From Candidatus Binatia bacterium (GTDB taxonomy: Bacteria > Desulfobacterota > Binatia > UBA12015), in NCBI GenBank assembly GCA_029248525.1, contig JAQWJE010000057.1:1-64000 (forward strand): a stretch of DNA of 64,000 nucleotides, written 5' to 3'. A model generated the notes under the pieces. That model saw nothing but the letters and a program-made list of their open reading frames with translations, made no database searches and was not told the DNA's origin. Positions 44,469-52,716 of the stretch are shown here, piece by piece; positions within the stretch are counted from its first letter, which is position 1, and each line of letters opens with the position of its first letter. The translations under genes were made by a program, and so were the position numbers.

Positions 44469-45585
44469 ATGAGTGCGAGTATGCAAGTGGCAGAAGGGCG
44501 AGAACGGCGGGAGAAGCTCGGAGAGCGCGTGGATGCGCTCGGGAGGCATCTTTGACCTCGCTCAACTCAAGGACCGTGTAGCCGAACTGGACGAACTCTC
44601 GTCCAGTGATGATCTCTGGCAGGATCAGGATCGGGCGCAGGAAGTTTTGCGTGAGCGCGCCGGGATCAATGGCCGTATCGAGATCCTGGAACGCCTGACC
44701 GCTGGCCTCGAAGACGTGGATGTCTTTCTGGAGATGGCGGCAGAGGGCGAAGAAGAAGGTCTTGTCGAAGCGGAAACGCGCCTTGCGGATCTCGAGTCCT
44801 CGACCAGCAAGATGGAGTTCGAGCGCATGCTTTCGGGCGAACACGATCGCAGCAATGCGATCGTCAATCTGAATCCGGGCGCGGGGGGACTCGAAGCTCA
44901 GGACTGGGCCGAGATGTTGATGCGGATGGTCCTCCGATGGGCTGAAAGGCGCGAATTCGAGGTCGAGTTTGTCGAGGAGTTACCCGGCGAGGGCGCGGGT
45001 ATCAAAAGCGCTACCTTCCTGGTCAAGGGCGAGTTTGCATACGGCTACCTCCGCGCGGAGGCGGGAATCCATCGTCTGGTACGAATCAGTCCTTTTGACG
45101 CAAACGCGCGACGTCAGACTTCCTTTGCGGCGATTTTTGTCACACCGGAAATTGATGATGATATCGAGATCGAGGTGCGCGACGAGGATTTGCGGATCGA
45201 TACCTATCGCTCATCCGGCGCCGGCGGCCAGCATGTGAACAAGACGGATTCTGCGGTTCGATTGACGCATACGCCGACTGGAATTGTCGTCGCTTGTCAG
45301 AACGAACGGTCGCAACACAAAAACAAGGCGACCGCGATGAAGGTTCTGAAATCAAGGCTCTACGAACTGGAGCTGGAAAAGCAGCGAGAAGAAAAAGAGC
45401 AGATCGCGGGTTCCAAGCAGAAGATCGATTTTGGCAGCCAGATCCGCTCTTACGTTCTCCATCCCTATCGGATGGTCAAGGACCATAGGACCAACCACGA
45501 AGTCGGGAATACGGATGCGGTCCTCGATGGCGACCTTGATTCTTTTATCGAAGCGGAGCTCCTGCGTCAGGCCGAAGAAGCCTGA
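44469..45585 (+). CDS. prfB: Peptide chain release factor 2, expressed by programmed +1 frameshift
   Basis: This factor recognises UGA and UAA stops and releases the peptide. The reading frame is joined: ATG 44469 to CTT at 44550-44552 (28 codons), one base skipped at 44553, then GAC at 44554 to the TGA at 45583-45585, giving 371 aa. The RF2-specific tripeptide SPF lies in RISPFDANAR and the catalytic GGQ in SGAGGQHVN. The pre-shift segment reads like the normal RF2 N-terminus (RVDALGRHL joined to DLAQLKDRV). An unshifted reading from 44473 gives a poor N-terminus and is rejected. A second ATG at 44481 is a possible start. The 3' end overlaps the LuxC-aminotransferase gene by 19 bp, tail to tail. 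Confidence 0.95.
44541..44556 (+). promoter_or_regulatory. prfB: RF2 autoregulatory +1 frameshift site
   Basis: GGGAGG (44541-44546) acts as an internal Shine-Dalgarno sequence, followed by CAT, the slippery CTT (44550-44552), the in-frame TGA (44553-44555) and C. The order and three-base spacing are the same as in E. coli prfB. When RF2 is scarce, the ribosome pauses at UGA and slips forward, so RF2 limits its own synthesis. Confidence 0.93.
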
Positions 45586-47999
45586 CCGGCCGTTCCCTGT
45601 AAAGCTGCAGACAATCGTCGCACGGCCTCATTGGATTCTTCTTCCGATAGAATTAGTGGCGGTGCGAGGCGCACGACGCGGTCTTCGTGCAGGGTCCACC
45701 CCAGCAATACCTCGCGCATGCGACAGCCCTCGACGAAGCACGCGCAATCTCCCGGTGATTCGAATTCGAGGCCGATCAACATTCCGAGGCCCCGAACTTC
45801 GACCAAGCCGCCTCGGCCGACCAATTGCTGGAGCCGTTCGAGAAGCGAGCGGCCCATGAGAGCGCTGCGTTCGGGAAGGGATTGTTCCTCGAGAATATCG
45901 AGGCTGGCGAGGGCCGCGGCACAGCAAACCGGGTTCCCGCCAAAGGTCGTGACATGTCCCAGAGGGGGATCGTTGGCCAGGCAGGCCAGAATTTCCGGTG
46001 AGGATACGAAGGCCCCCAGAGGCAAGCCACCCCCCAGGGATTTGGCAAGGACAAGGACATCGGGGACGGCTTCAGGCCAGTGCTCGAACCCAAAGAATTT
46101 CCCGGTGCGTCCGAACGCGGTCACAACTTCGTCGAAAACCAGAAGTGCGCCGACTTCGCGGCAGCGCTCGCGGAGTTGCGCGAGAAAGTTTCGGCTCGGG
46201 ACGCGCACGCCAGCTTCGGCCTGGACCGGCTCGACAAAGACGCCGGCGGTCGTCTCGTCGATCAGGTTCAATGCGGCGGTATCGTCCCAGGGGATCTGCT
46301 CGACATTTTCCAGCAAGGGTCGAAAGGGTTCTCGGTAGACAGGATTCCCGCCGAGAGCGACCGCGCCGGTAGTATCGCCGTGGAAAGCTCCTTCAAAGGA
46401 AAGCACCCGGGAGCGGCCCGTAGCCTTGCGAACAAGCTTCAGAGCGCCTTCGATCGCCTCGGCGCCGCTGTTGGTGAAGTATGTGGATTGTAAATTCTCC
46501 GGAAGCCGGGCCGCCAGCCTTTCGGCTAATTTGACCTGAGAGTCGAGTGCATCCTCGCCATAGACCATCACATGGGTGTAGAGCCTTGCCTGCCGAGCGA
46601 CGGCGCCGGCAACGCGCGGATGGGCGTGTCCGATTGCTGCCACGCCAATGCCCGCGAGCAGGTCCAGATGCTTCCTTCCATCCGCGGTATGGACCCAGCA
46701 TCCTCGGGCCGAGGTGACTTCCAGAGCACGCGGTGCATCGGATGTTTGTGCCACATGCTTGCGAAAACGCGACCGCAATTGGGGGCTGGTACTGAATCGT
46801 TCATCGCGAATGGTCATCAGCCAAGATGCCACCGGATGCCAGTCGGCAGGTGGGTTTTGCATCTCGGCGATCGTGCAGATGCGTCGCGCCCCCGAGGATT
46901 GCAGGATTGAAATCTCCGGAGCGTCCCGTGTAACGCCGATACACTCAAGGTTGTCTCGGAGGGGTACCAGTTGGGATTTGAGTTCGGTCGGGTCCCTGTA
47001 GGGGTGGAAGCGGATCATCCGGTCCAGAGGGCAGGGTTCTATTTGTGCCTGGGTCGTGACTTCGACCCCGAAGCCCTCCGCATGACCGCCCAGAAGGGCC
47101 AGACTCCGTCCACCAACGACCGCGATCTCTGCGGCATCCACCGCTTGTCGGAAAGAGGTTGCTTCGCCATCGGGGAGGGGCCGACGGGGCCAGATATTCT
47201 GTTTTACTCGCAGCGCCTCCGCGAGTTGCTTGGCGAGGGGCAGAGCATCCACCGCGGACGGTAAAAGAATTGCCTGCGGGGAGAGGCAGCCGTGCTGATC
47301 GAGTATCGCGATCTGTTCCGCCAGAGCCTCGATCTCGAGATCATCGGTCGAGCTTCCCAGAATGGCGACACTGATCCGAGGGCCTTGCGCGATCACGCGA
47401 TCCTGTCCGAGGCTCCGCCAGTGATCGATCGCGTCGGCGCCGCCATAAACAAGGATTCGATCGGCGAGAGCCGCGATACGCTCCTCGATGCTCCGATCCC
47501 CACCTTTCCAATAGACAGCCCGGCAGCTCGCCGCGATCACCGGGGAAACCTGTCGGAGGGATTCGAGGAAATGACGGGCCAGATGCGGCTCACCCTCCGC
47601 AGATTTAAGCAGGAGGGGCGTTCCGAGGCCGAGCGCGAGAGCTATGGGAGGGATGGCCAAACCGGGAGTGTTTTGCGCGAGAATTGCGGCGACCAGATTC
47701 GGGGCCTGATGATTACCGGATGCACTTTCGGCCTCGGCAAGGACTCTTTCCAGATGAGGAGCTCGCCATGCCTCGAGAGTGCGTCTCAGGGAGACCGTTA
47801 CGGCAGCATGTGCGTATCCGGTAGCGTGCGAAATATCCTCGCAGGCATTCCGGAAAGCAATATTACCGTCCAGCCAGAGCCCCAGAACCTTGTCGAAATC
47901 CGCGATTCGTTGGTGCCGCGGAATTTCTCGCAACGCCGCCTTCGAACGTTCGAGTTCCTCGAGGGCTTGCTTCACTCCGGATTTCTTCGATGCAATCAA
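45567..47999 (-). CDS. LuxC acyl reductase fused to class III aminotransferase
   Basis: In this 810-aa fusion, residues 1-395 match the LuxC acyl-CoA/acyl-protein reductase family: NAD(P)-fold segments, and DQHGCLSPQ with the candidate acyl-accepting Cys238. Residues about 400-810 match class III PLP aminotransferases: TNSGAEAIEGALKL, VFDEVVTAFGRTGK with Asp623 for the pyridine nitrogen, and LAKSLGGGLP with Schiff-base Lys653. The expected chain is acyl thioester to aldehyde by the first half, then aldehyde to primary amine by the second. The start is probably the TTG at 47999, just after the luxE stop; a GTG at 47975 is possible. The order of reactions is inference from the two families. Confidence 0.9.
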   Translation of the reverse strand: MIASKKSGVKQALEELERSKAALREIPRHQRIADFDKVLGLWLDGNIAFRNACEDISHATGYAHAAVTVSLRRTLEAWRAPHLERVLAEAESASGNHQAPNLVAAILAQNTPGLAIPPIALALGLGTPLLLKSAEGEPHLARHFLESLRQVSPVIAASCRAVYWKGGDRSIEERIAALADRILVYGGADAIDHWRSLGQDRVIAQGPRISVAILGSSTDDLEIEALAEQIAILDQHGCLSPQAILLPSAVDALPLAKQLAEALRVKQNIWPRRPLPDGEATSFRQAVDAAEIAVVGGRSLALLGGHAEGFGVEVTTQAQIEPCPLDRMIRFHPYRDPTELKSQLVPLRDNLECIGVTRDAPEISILQSSGARRICTIAEMQNPPADWHPVASWLMTIRDERFSTSPQLRSRFRKHVAQTSDAPRALEVTSARGCWVHTADGRKHLDLLAGIGVAAIGHAHPRVAGAVARQARLYTHVMVYGEDALDSQVKLAERLAARLPENLQSTYFTNSGAEAIEGALKLVRKATGRSRVLSFEGAFHGDTTGAVALGGNPVYREPFRPLLENVEQIPWDDTAALNLIDETTAGVFVEPVQAEAGVRVPSRNFLAQLRERCREVGALLVFDEVVTAFGRTGKFFGFEHWPEAVPDVLVLAKSLGGGLPLGAFVSSPEILACLANDPPLGHVTTFGGNPVCCAAALASLDILEEQSLPERSALMGRSLLERLQQLVGRGGLVEVRGLGMLIGLEFESPGDCACFVEGCRMREVLLGWTLHEDRVVRLAPPLILSEEESNEAVRRLSAALQGTAGQASSA

Positions 48000-48000
48000 A

Positions 48001-49113
48001 TCAATTTCTCGAGGTTTCCGACGCGACCTTGGTCGAGTCAAGCAGGTGTTCAAGAGCGAGGGCGCAACCACGTGGCTCCGCGCCGGCAAGGCGGCCCCGC
48101 AATTGAAGGAATTCACCATCAACGACACCCAGATCTTCGGTCTGAATGGCCATGAGCGAGAGTGCATTTGCCAAGTCGAGATGGCGGAGGAGTCCGGCTT
48201 CTCCGTCGGGCAGGACCTCGAGTGTTTCAGGATCCACCGCTACTGAGCGCAGCCACGGGGGCGCAGCCTTGCGGCGCTTTGCATTCGAGCCAGCGAAGCG
48301 TCGTTCCAGCACATTATCATAGTACTGCGAGGAGAGTTCCGTCATCCCATATTCATTGATGCAATAGTACCCGGGGATTCCAAGATGCTCCCAGCTGGCA
48401 CGAAGGAAGCCCGCGTCGGATAGCGTTCGTCCACCCTTGGGTCCCCCCGTATCGACAATCCGGCTATTGGCAGCAAATTCGATCTGAGTCTTCTTTATGC
48501 GCAAATGATCCAGAAGCGCGGTGAAGACGGCTCGCACTCCAATCAGGCAGACCGGACGAGAGTCCAGAGCGAGCGAACGCAATTGTGCGGTGGCTGATGC
48601 CGGGTCGAACGGACCATCGCCGACCAGGTAGCTGGCCGGGGCTCCGTCGAGATCTTCCCGAATCCATTCGACCATTTGCACCAGAGAGGAATCAGGGAGA
48701 GTTTCTGGCCCGGCCATCAAGCCGATGATCCGCGGCACCGCACCATCCGGCAAGACCATCGCCCGAAATTGCCGCAAGGCAGACGCCCGATAGAGTGAGA
48801 GGTCCGGCATAAGGTGCCGGCCGCGACGTTCCTTTCCCGCCGTAGTCCCGCTGGTCAAGAAAATTCTTTCCGGGCTGCTGCAGGTTAGATCGAGGGCCTT
48901 GAATGCGCTCGTGGGCACTGCGGGAATATCCTGCCAATGCTCGATTGCATCCGGGGTTTGTCCGCGCCTCTCGGCAAATTTTCGGTAAGGTTCGCAGTGT
49001 GCGAACTGAAACTCGAAAATCTCCAACGCAAGTTCTTCGAAGGGGAAATCCACTTCGCTCGCCTCGGAGATTGCGTTTCTGACGCGCAAGGCGAGGTTTT
49101 TAGAATCTGTCAC
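48001..49113 (-). CDS. LuxE-type acyl-protein synthetase
   Basis: This 370-aa ATP-dependent fatty-acid-activating protein has the adenylate-forming loop LTSGTTAGKER near 86-96 and NEYGMTELSSQYYD near 253-266. A C-terminal Cys350 (RGCALALEHLL) stands where LuxE carries the acyl thioester. In luminous bacteria, LuxE passes the acyl group to LuxC for reduction to aldehyde, and the next gene here supplies LuxC. The GTG at 49113 gives the usual family length; a longer reading would overlap the upstream 91-aa gene. It probably belongs to the eight-gene run starting at 53738. luxA, luxB and luxD are absent. Confidence 0.9.
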   Translation of the reverse strand: MTDSKNLALRVRNAISEASEVDFPFEELALEIFEFQFAHCEPYRKFAERRGQTPDAIEHWQDIPAVPTSAFKALDLTCSSPERIFLTSGTTAGKERRGRHLMPDLSLYRASALRQFRAMVLPDGAVPRIIGLMAGPETLPDSSLVQMVEWIREDLDGAPASYLVGDGPFDPASATAQLRSLALDSRPVCLIGVRAVFTALLDHLRIKKTQIEFAANSRIVDTGGPKGGRTLSDAGFLRASWEHLGIPGYYCINEYGMTELSSQYYDNVLERRFAGSNAKRRKAAPPWLRSVAVDPETLEVLPDGEAGLLRHLDLANALSLMAIQTEDLGVVDGEFLQLRGRLAGAEPRGCALALEHLLDSTKVASETSRN

Positions 49114-49136
49114 GAGTCTCGCGAAACCGAAGCGGC

Positions 49137-49412
49137 TCAGAGGTTGGGAGCGAAATTGCGGAGCGCGAGCAGGAGCGATTCGCAATTCGGGTACTCATCC
49201 AGAGAATCCATCAAATGATCATGCTGTGCCTGAAGGACACCGACGTCCTGTTCGTCGGGGGCTAGCAGGAGATGCCGCGCAAATTCCTTGATCATGGCCT
49301 GCGTATCAAGCTTGGTTTCGATGGGTATTTCATCGTCGGTTGCAATGACGAGTTTCAGCCGACCAAGGAGTCGACCGACATAGTACTCATCGGGTTTCTC
49401 GTCTTCCGCCAT
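49137..49412 (-). CDS. Small acidic protein of unknown function
   Basis: This 91-aa helical, acidic protein is not assigned to a family. It starts at an ATG sharing one base with the TPR gene stop (TGATG), so the two are coupled. Visible features are an acidic start (AEDEKPDEYY), a central helix (DTQAMIKEFARHLL) and a C-terminal Leu-rich helix (CESLLLALRNF). It lies 23 bp before luxE in the same direction. The size and coupling suggest an accessory or adaptor for a neighbouring protein. Confidence 0.7.
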   Translation of the reverse strand: MAEDEKPDEYYVGRLLGRLKLVIATDDEIPIETKLDTQAMIKEFARHLLLAPDEQDVGVLQAQHDHLMDSLDEYPNCESLLLALRNFAPNL

Positions 49413-49759
49413 CAGCTGTTTTCCTCCTTCAGCTGACGCTTCCAATCGAGCATTCGGGCCTTCGCCGATTCTTCTTCGGCCTCCGGCACCATTCCCTTGC
49501 GCATATAGAAGGTAGACAGGCTTGTGTGCGCAAGAATATCGTCGGGGTTGATCACGCACAGTTGCTTCGCAGCCGCGATCGCTTCATCGAGTTCCTCGAG
49601 CTCCGCATGCGCCATGGCGATGCCATGCATCGCATCAGCAAACTCGGGATCAATCTCCAGGGCGGCACGGTATTTCAGAATCGCTGCCGGATAGTCGCCA
49701 TCAAAGGCCAAATCCAGCCCCTCGTCGTAGAGATCTTCCTTGTTCGAGTCGTCTGCCAT
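49412..49759 (-). CDS. Small TPR-repeat protein
   Basis: This 115-aa protein carries about two and a half tetratricopeptide repeats. YDEGLDLAFDGDYPAAILKY, then ALEIDPEFADAMHGIAMAHA and VINPDDILAHTSLSTFYMRK show the usual W/L-G-Y-A-F-A-P spacing. Such proteins serve as binding scaffolds. It has a highly charged C-terminus and no signal peptide. It is coupled to the 91-aa gene and sits in the run leading to luxE, so a scaffold role for the acyl enzymes is plausible but unproven. Confidence 0.85.
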   Translation of the reverse strand: MADDSNKEDLYDEGLDLAFDGDYPAAILKYRAALEIDPEFADAMHGIAMAHAELEELDEAIAAAKQLCVINPDDILAHTSLSTFYMRKGMVPEAEEESAKARMLDWKRQLKEENS

Positions 49760-49817
49760 GTCTGAAGTATTACTTCAGAACAGCCTGCCGCGCATCTATT
49801 TTCCCGAAAGAGTCTTT

Positions 49818-50363
49818 TCAGAGTTCCCGATTTTTCAAATATTGCGATATCAGGCGGGTTCCCTCTCGGAGAGCCCGGTGTCGGTCCCGGAAAACCCGCT
49901 CTCTTACCCACTCGCCCTCATCCCAGGCGTCAAAGGAAGATTCCTTGCCGAGTCGCAGTTCCACGATCTTCTCGCCGGGAGGATCTCCTGTCGCAATGGC
50001 CCTTATGGAGACGCCGGAGTCGACGAGAACTCCGAGGGCCCACGGTGGAAGGCGGAGAAACTTTCGCGTCTTTTCGAGTTGTTCCTTTTTTGCCCGGGAT
50101 TCCACGGGGCAAAGGTAGCCCCACTCCCCGGGAGCCGGATTGGCGTCGCGAATCAAACTCATATTGGAATCCGAGAGTTCCGACCGTGCGCGATCCTCGT
50201 CAAATCCCTGACCGACTGCGAAGATGGACTCACCGAGGATACGCTCGGGGGGAATGACTTTCGGCCCCGACGATCGCTGCTTGCCTCCACTTTTCCCGGT
50301 ATCTATCCACCAACGTGATTCGACGTCGACGTCCTTGGGTGGATTTTCTTTGGGATCCTTCAT
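49818..50363 (-). CDS. Hypothetical protein, 181 aa
   Basis: I do not recognise this protein. It has a low-complexity, basic and Pro/Gly-rich first 40 residues, one short Cys-containing segment (GEWGYLCPVESRAKK), a helical part and a charged C-terminal region (WDEGEWVRERVFRDRHRA). No signal peptide or membrane helix is evident. It starts three bases after the stop of the membrane glycosyltransferase and precedes the TPR gene by 58 bp. This makes it a member of the same co-directional run. Confidence 0.65.
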   Translation of the reverse strand: MKDPKENPPKDVDVESRWWIDTGKSGGKQRSSGPKVIPPERILGESIFAVGQGFDEDRARSELSDSNMSLIRDANPAPGEWGYLCPVESRAKKEQLEKTRKFLRLPPWALGVLVDSGVSIRAIATGDPPGEKIVELRLGKESSFDAWDEGEWVRERVFRDRHRALREGTRLISQYLKNREL

Positions 50364-50366
50364 GTT

Positions 50367-51857
50367 CTACCGCGATTGCCAGAATGTGGCGCGCCGATCA
50401 AGGCCTCCGGGCGGAGCTGGTTCACCCTCTTCGTCAGCCGCTGCTCCCGTGGACTGCTTCCCGATCACATAGGGGCCGATCTCGGCCACGATTCGCGTAG
50501 GTGTGCCCTCGAGAATCAGCTCTCTTGGAAGAGGTACATCGCGTGCCATTTGGCTCAGTGAGGTTCGCTCGAGAAGAATATAGGGGGTCTGCGTCGGGTC
50601 GGCGATGACTGGAGGCAGCGTTTGCCGACGTCCGTAGTAGGCGATGCGGTGGCGGACATTCTCGGTGGTTCGGATGGGCATATCAATCGGTACAAGTCTT
50701 CGTGTGAAGCGCCCGGTTTCACGAGCGGCCCAGCTTTCATGCGATCGTCGGGCGATTTCTCCGGGTGATAGCGCCAGTACGACGAGTAGAATCGAAACAG
50801 ATACGCCGAGCGCGAAAAAGGCATTCTTTCGCGAGACGTTTTCGATTGCCCAGATGCACGGGACGGCGATTGAAACGCAAAGTCCGACAAAAAGGCTGGA
50901 CCACTGTCCGGTAAAAATAACTTCGAGCAGCGAGCAGAAGAGCCAGATCCCGATGAATCGGGGGGATCCCTGCCATTGCCAGTCTGCCGGGCGAAAGGCT
51001 ATCCCCAGGGCCACGACGGGCAGTAACGGGAGAAACACCAGCAAGCCGAGGAGAAAACTGACCGGGTCCTGGGCCGCGGGAAAGCCCCCAATGCCCATCG
51101 CGAGGGCATCCTGCAGTTGGCTTCCGTGGGCCACCAGAATCCCCACGCTGAGCAACGAGAGGATCGCGGCCGATATCAGGGTTACGGCCATCAGCATCAT
51201 GGTGTTCCGGAAGGTCAGACCTCGAAGGCGCTGCAGCCAGATCGCGGTGAACAGCAGCAGCCAAAGAGCTGGATAACCGACCAATGCGAAACTCGCGCCG
51301 ATCGCCATGCCGGCATAAACGCCGGCGAGTCGGGAGACCGCCAGCACGCGAATCGCGCGGAGCGCCAAAAAGCTGGTCAGCAGATAAAATGGGGCTACCG
51401 AGAGTTGGGCGCCCAAAAGTGCGCGGCCGCTGGACGTGGCAAAAAGCAGGATGACGGCCAGAATTCCGACGCGTGTCGAGTAGAGTCGTTCCCCCAATCG
51501 AAGCAGGACGGACATGGCCGCAACCCCTGCCAGCAGGCCGAGGATCCGCAATTGGAATTCGTTGCTGCCCACGATGCTCCTGCCCATAGCGGCCAGTGCG
51601 ATGCCGGCCGTGGTGAGTGGTCCTTGAGCGATCATGCTGCTTGCGGGATGATCCGAGAGATGACGGACGGCGAGAGCCAGAGAGGCCTCGCTTTCTACGA
51701 GGGGACTCCGCACGGGTGCGATGTTCAGGATGACGAAGAGGCCAATCAAGGGCACCAGAAACGTAGCGAGGGTTAGCGGCAGCCTCGGGCCACGGCGGGG
51801 TTTCGCAGGAATAAGAAGTTTTGCCACGTTGGATTTCCGTTGAATCTTCTCCGGCAT
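50367..51857 (-). CDS. PMT/ArnT-like polytopic glycosyltransferase
   Basis: In this 496-aa protein, a short basic N-terminus is followed by about eleven transmembrane helices up to residue 385 and a C-terminal soluble segment of about 110 residues. The first external loop (VESEASLALAVRHLSDHP) and the following RILGLLAGVAAMSVLLRLGE stretch match the pattern of GT-C lipid-linked sugar transferases such as PMT_2 and ArnT, although the usual first-loop Asp-Glu pair is only partly kept. It would move a sugar from a polyprenyl carrier to lipid or protein outside the inner membrane. The start at ATG 51857 avoids overlap with the HEAT gene. Confidence 0.75.
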   Translation of the reverse strand: MPEKIQRKSNVAKLLIPAKPRRGPRLPLTLATFLVPLIGLFVILNIAPVRSPLVESEASLALAVRHLSDHPASSMIAQGPLTTAGIALAAMGRSIVGSNEFQLRILGLLAGVAAMSVLLRLGERLYSTRVGILAVILLFATSSGRALLGAQLSVAPFYLLTSFLALRAIRVLAVSRLAGVYAGMAIGASFALVGYPALWLLLFTAIWLQRLRGLTFRNTMMLMAVTLISAAILSLLSVGILVAHGSQLQDALAMGIGGFPAAQDPVSFLLGLLVFLPLLPVVALGIAFRPADWQWQGSPRFIGIWLFCSLLEVIFTGQWSSLFVGLCVSIAVPCIWAIENVSRKNAFFALGVSVSILLVVLALSPGEIARRSHESWAARETGRFTRRLVPIDMPIRTTENVRHRIAYYGRRQTLPPVIADPTQTPYILLERTSLSQMARDVPLPRELILEGTPTRIVAEIGPYVIGKQSTGAAADEEGEPAPPGGLDRRATFWQSR

Positions 51858-51894
51858 ACCACGAGTCGGGTGCCCGGAGGTAGTCTGATTAAAT

Positions 51895-52716
51895 TTACTT
51901 GCCAGACCAGCGATGGATCGCCTGCCGAGCGGCTCGGGCCAGGCTGGGGTCTTTGGATTCGGCGGCCTTTTCGAGGGCATCGCGCCCTTGATAGAGGTGG
52001 AGTTTTCCGATGGTGGCCGCGGAAGCCCTGCGCACGCCGGGCACGGGATCGGTGTTCAAAATCGACACCAGCTTGCGCGCGAGCGCGTCCTTGTCTCCTA
52101 CTGGAATCTCGGTTGTGGTCAGAGTGGTGAGGGCCGAAAGGCGGCCATGCCCATCGGGATCATCAAGCCGTTCGCGTGCCAATTCGTGAAGGCCCTCGGC
52201 GCGGAGGTCGCGCAGGCAGTATAGAGCCATTCGGCGCAGGGTCGCGCCGGGCCCTCGAGTCGCTTGCCGAAGTTCCTCCTGAACGGAAGCAGATTCACGC
52301 GCGATCGCGCAGGTGATTTCAGCGGCCGCCCATCGACTATCCCCGTCTTCTGCGGCCAGCATTTCCTGAATGGGCGGCCAGATTTTGGAGTTTTCGGGTG
52401 AAAATTTCCCAAGAGTATAAGCCGCGCCCCACCGAAGTTCCGGGTCAGCGCTGCGGAGAGCTTTCTCGAGGGCCTCGACGATCGCGGGCGAATTTGCTGC
52501 CAGAGCTTGCAAGGATTCGGAGAGGCGTCGCTGCTCGGATCGGCTGATTCCCGCCAGGCAGGCGACCAGTTCGACGGCACACTCGGGGGGAATTTGCTGA
52601 TCGCTGATCTCTGCAAGAAAGTCCGTAATCGCAAACGGCAACCGTGATCGCTCGCGGGCGTCCCTTGCGGCGAGTTTACGCAAGGGATCCAGCACCTCGG
52701 CGCTGGCAAACTTCAA
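51895..52716 (-). CDS. HEAT-repeat protein
   Basis: This 273-aa all-helical repeat protein has several HEAT units of about 31 residues, for example DPELRWGAAYTLGKF, DGDSRWAAAEITCAI, GATLRRMALYCLRDL and VPGVRRASAATIGKL. It likely works as a binding surface; some bacterial HEAT proteins modify phycobilins or assist enzyme assembly. The start is a TTG at 52716 overlapping the lipoate-ligase-like stop (TTGA), with GAGGG seven bases ahead. The tight coupling suggests a complex with that protein. No signal peptide was seen. Confidence 0.82.
   Translation of the reverse strand: MKFASAEVLDPLRKLAARDARERSRLPFAITDFLAEISDQQIPPECAVELVACLAGISRSEQRRLSESLQALAANSPAIVEALEKALRSADPELRWGAAYTLGKFSPENSKIWPPIQEMLAAEDGDSRWAAAEITCAIARESASVQEELRQATRGPGATLRRMALYCLRDLRAEGLHELARERLDDPDGHGRLSALTTLTTTEIPVGDKDALARKLVSILNTDPVPGVRRASAATIGKLHLYQGRDALEKAAESKDPSLARAARQAIHRWSGK

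Noticed and set aside
44369-44581. A 70-codon open frame with a hydrophobic start before prfB
   Set aside because: It overlaps the verified prfB 5' end in another frame and lacks a ribosome binding site.
45567-49113. A bioluminescence (lux) operon
   Set aside because: LuxE and LuxC alone do not make light; no luxA, luxB or luxD is present and an aminotransferase is fused instead.
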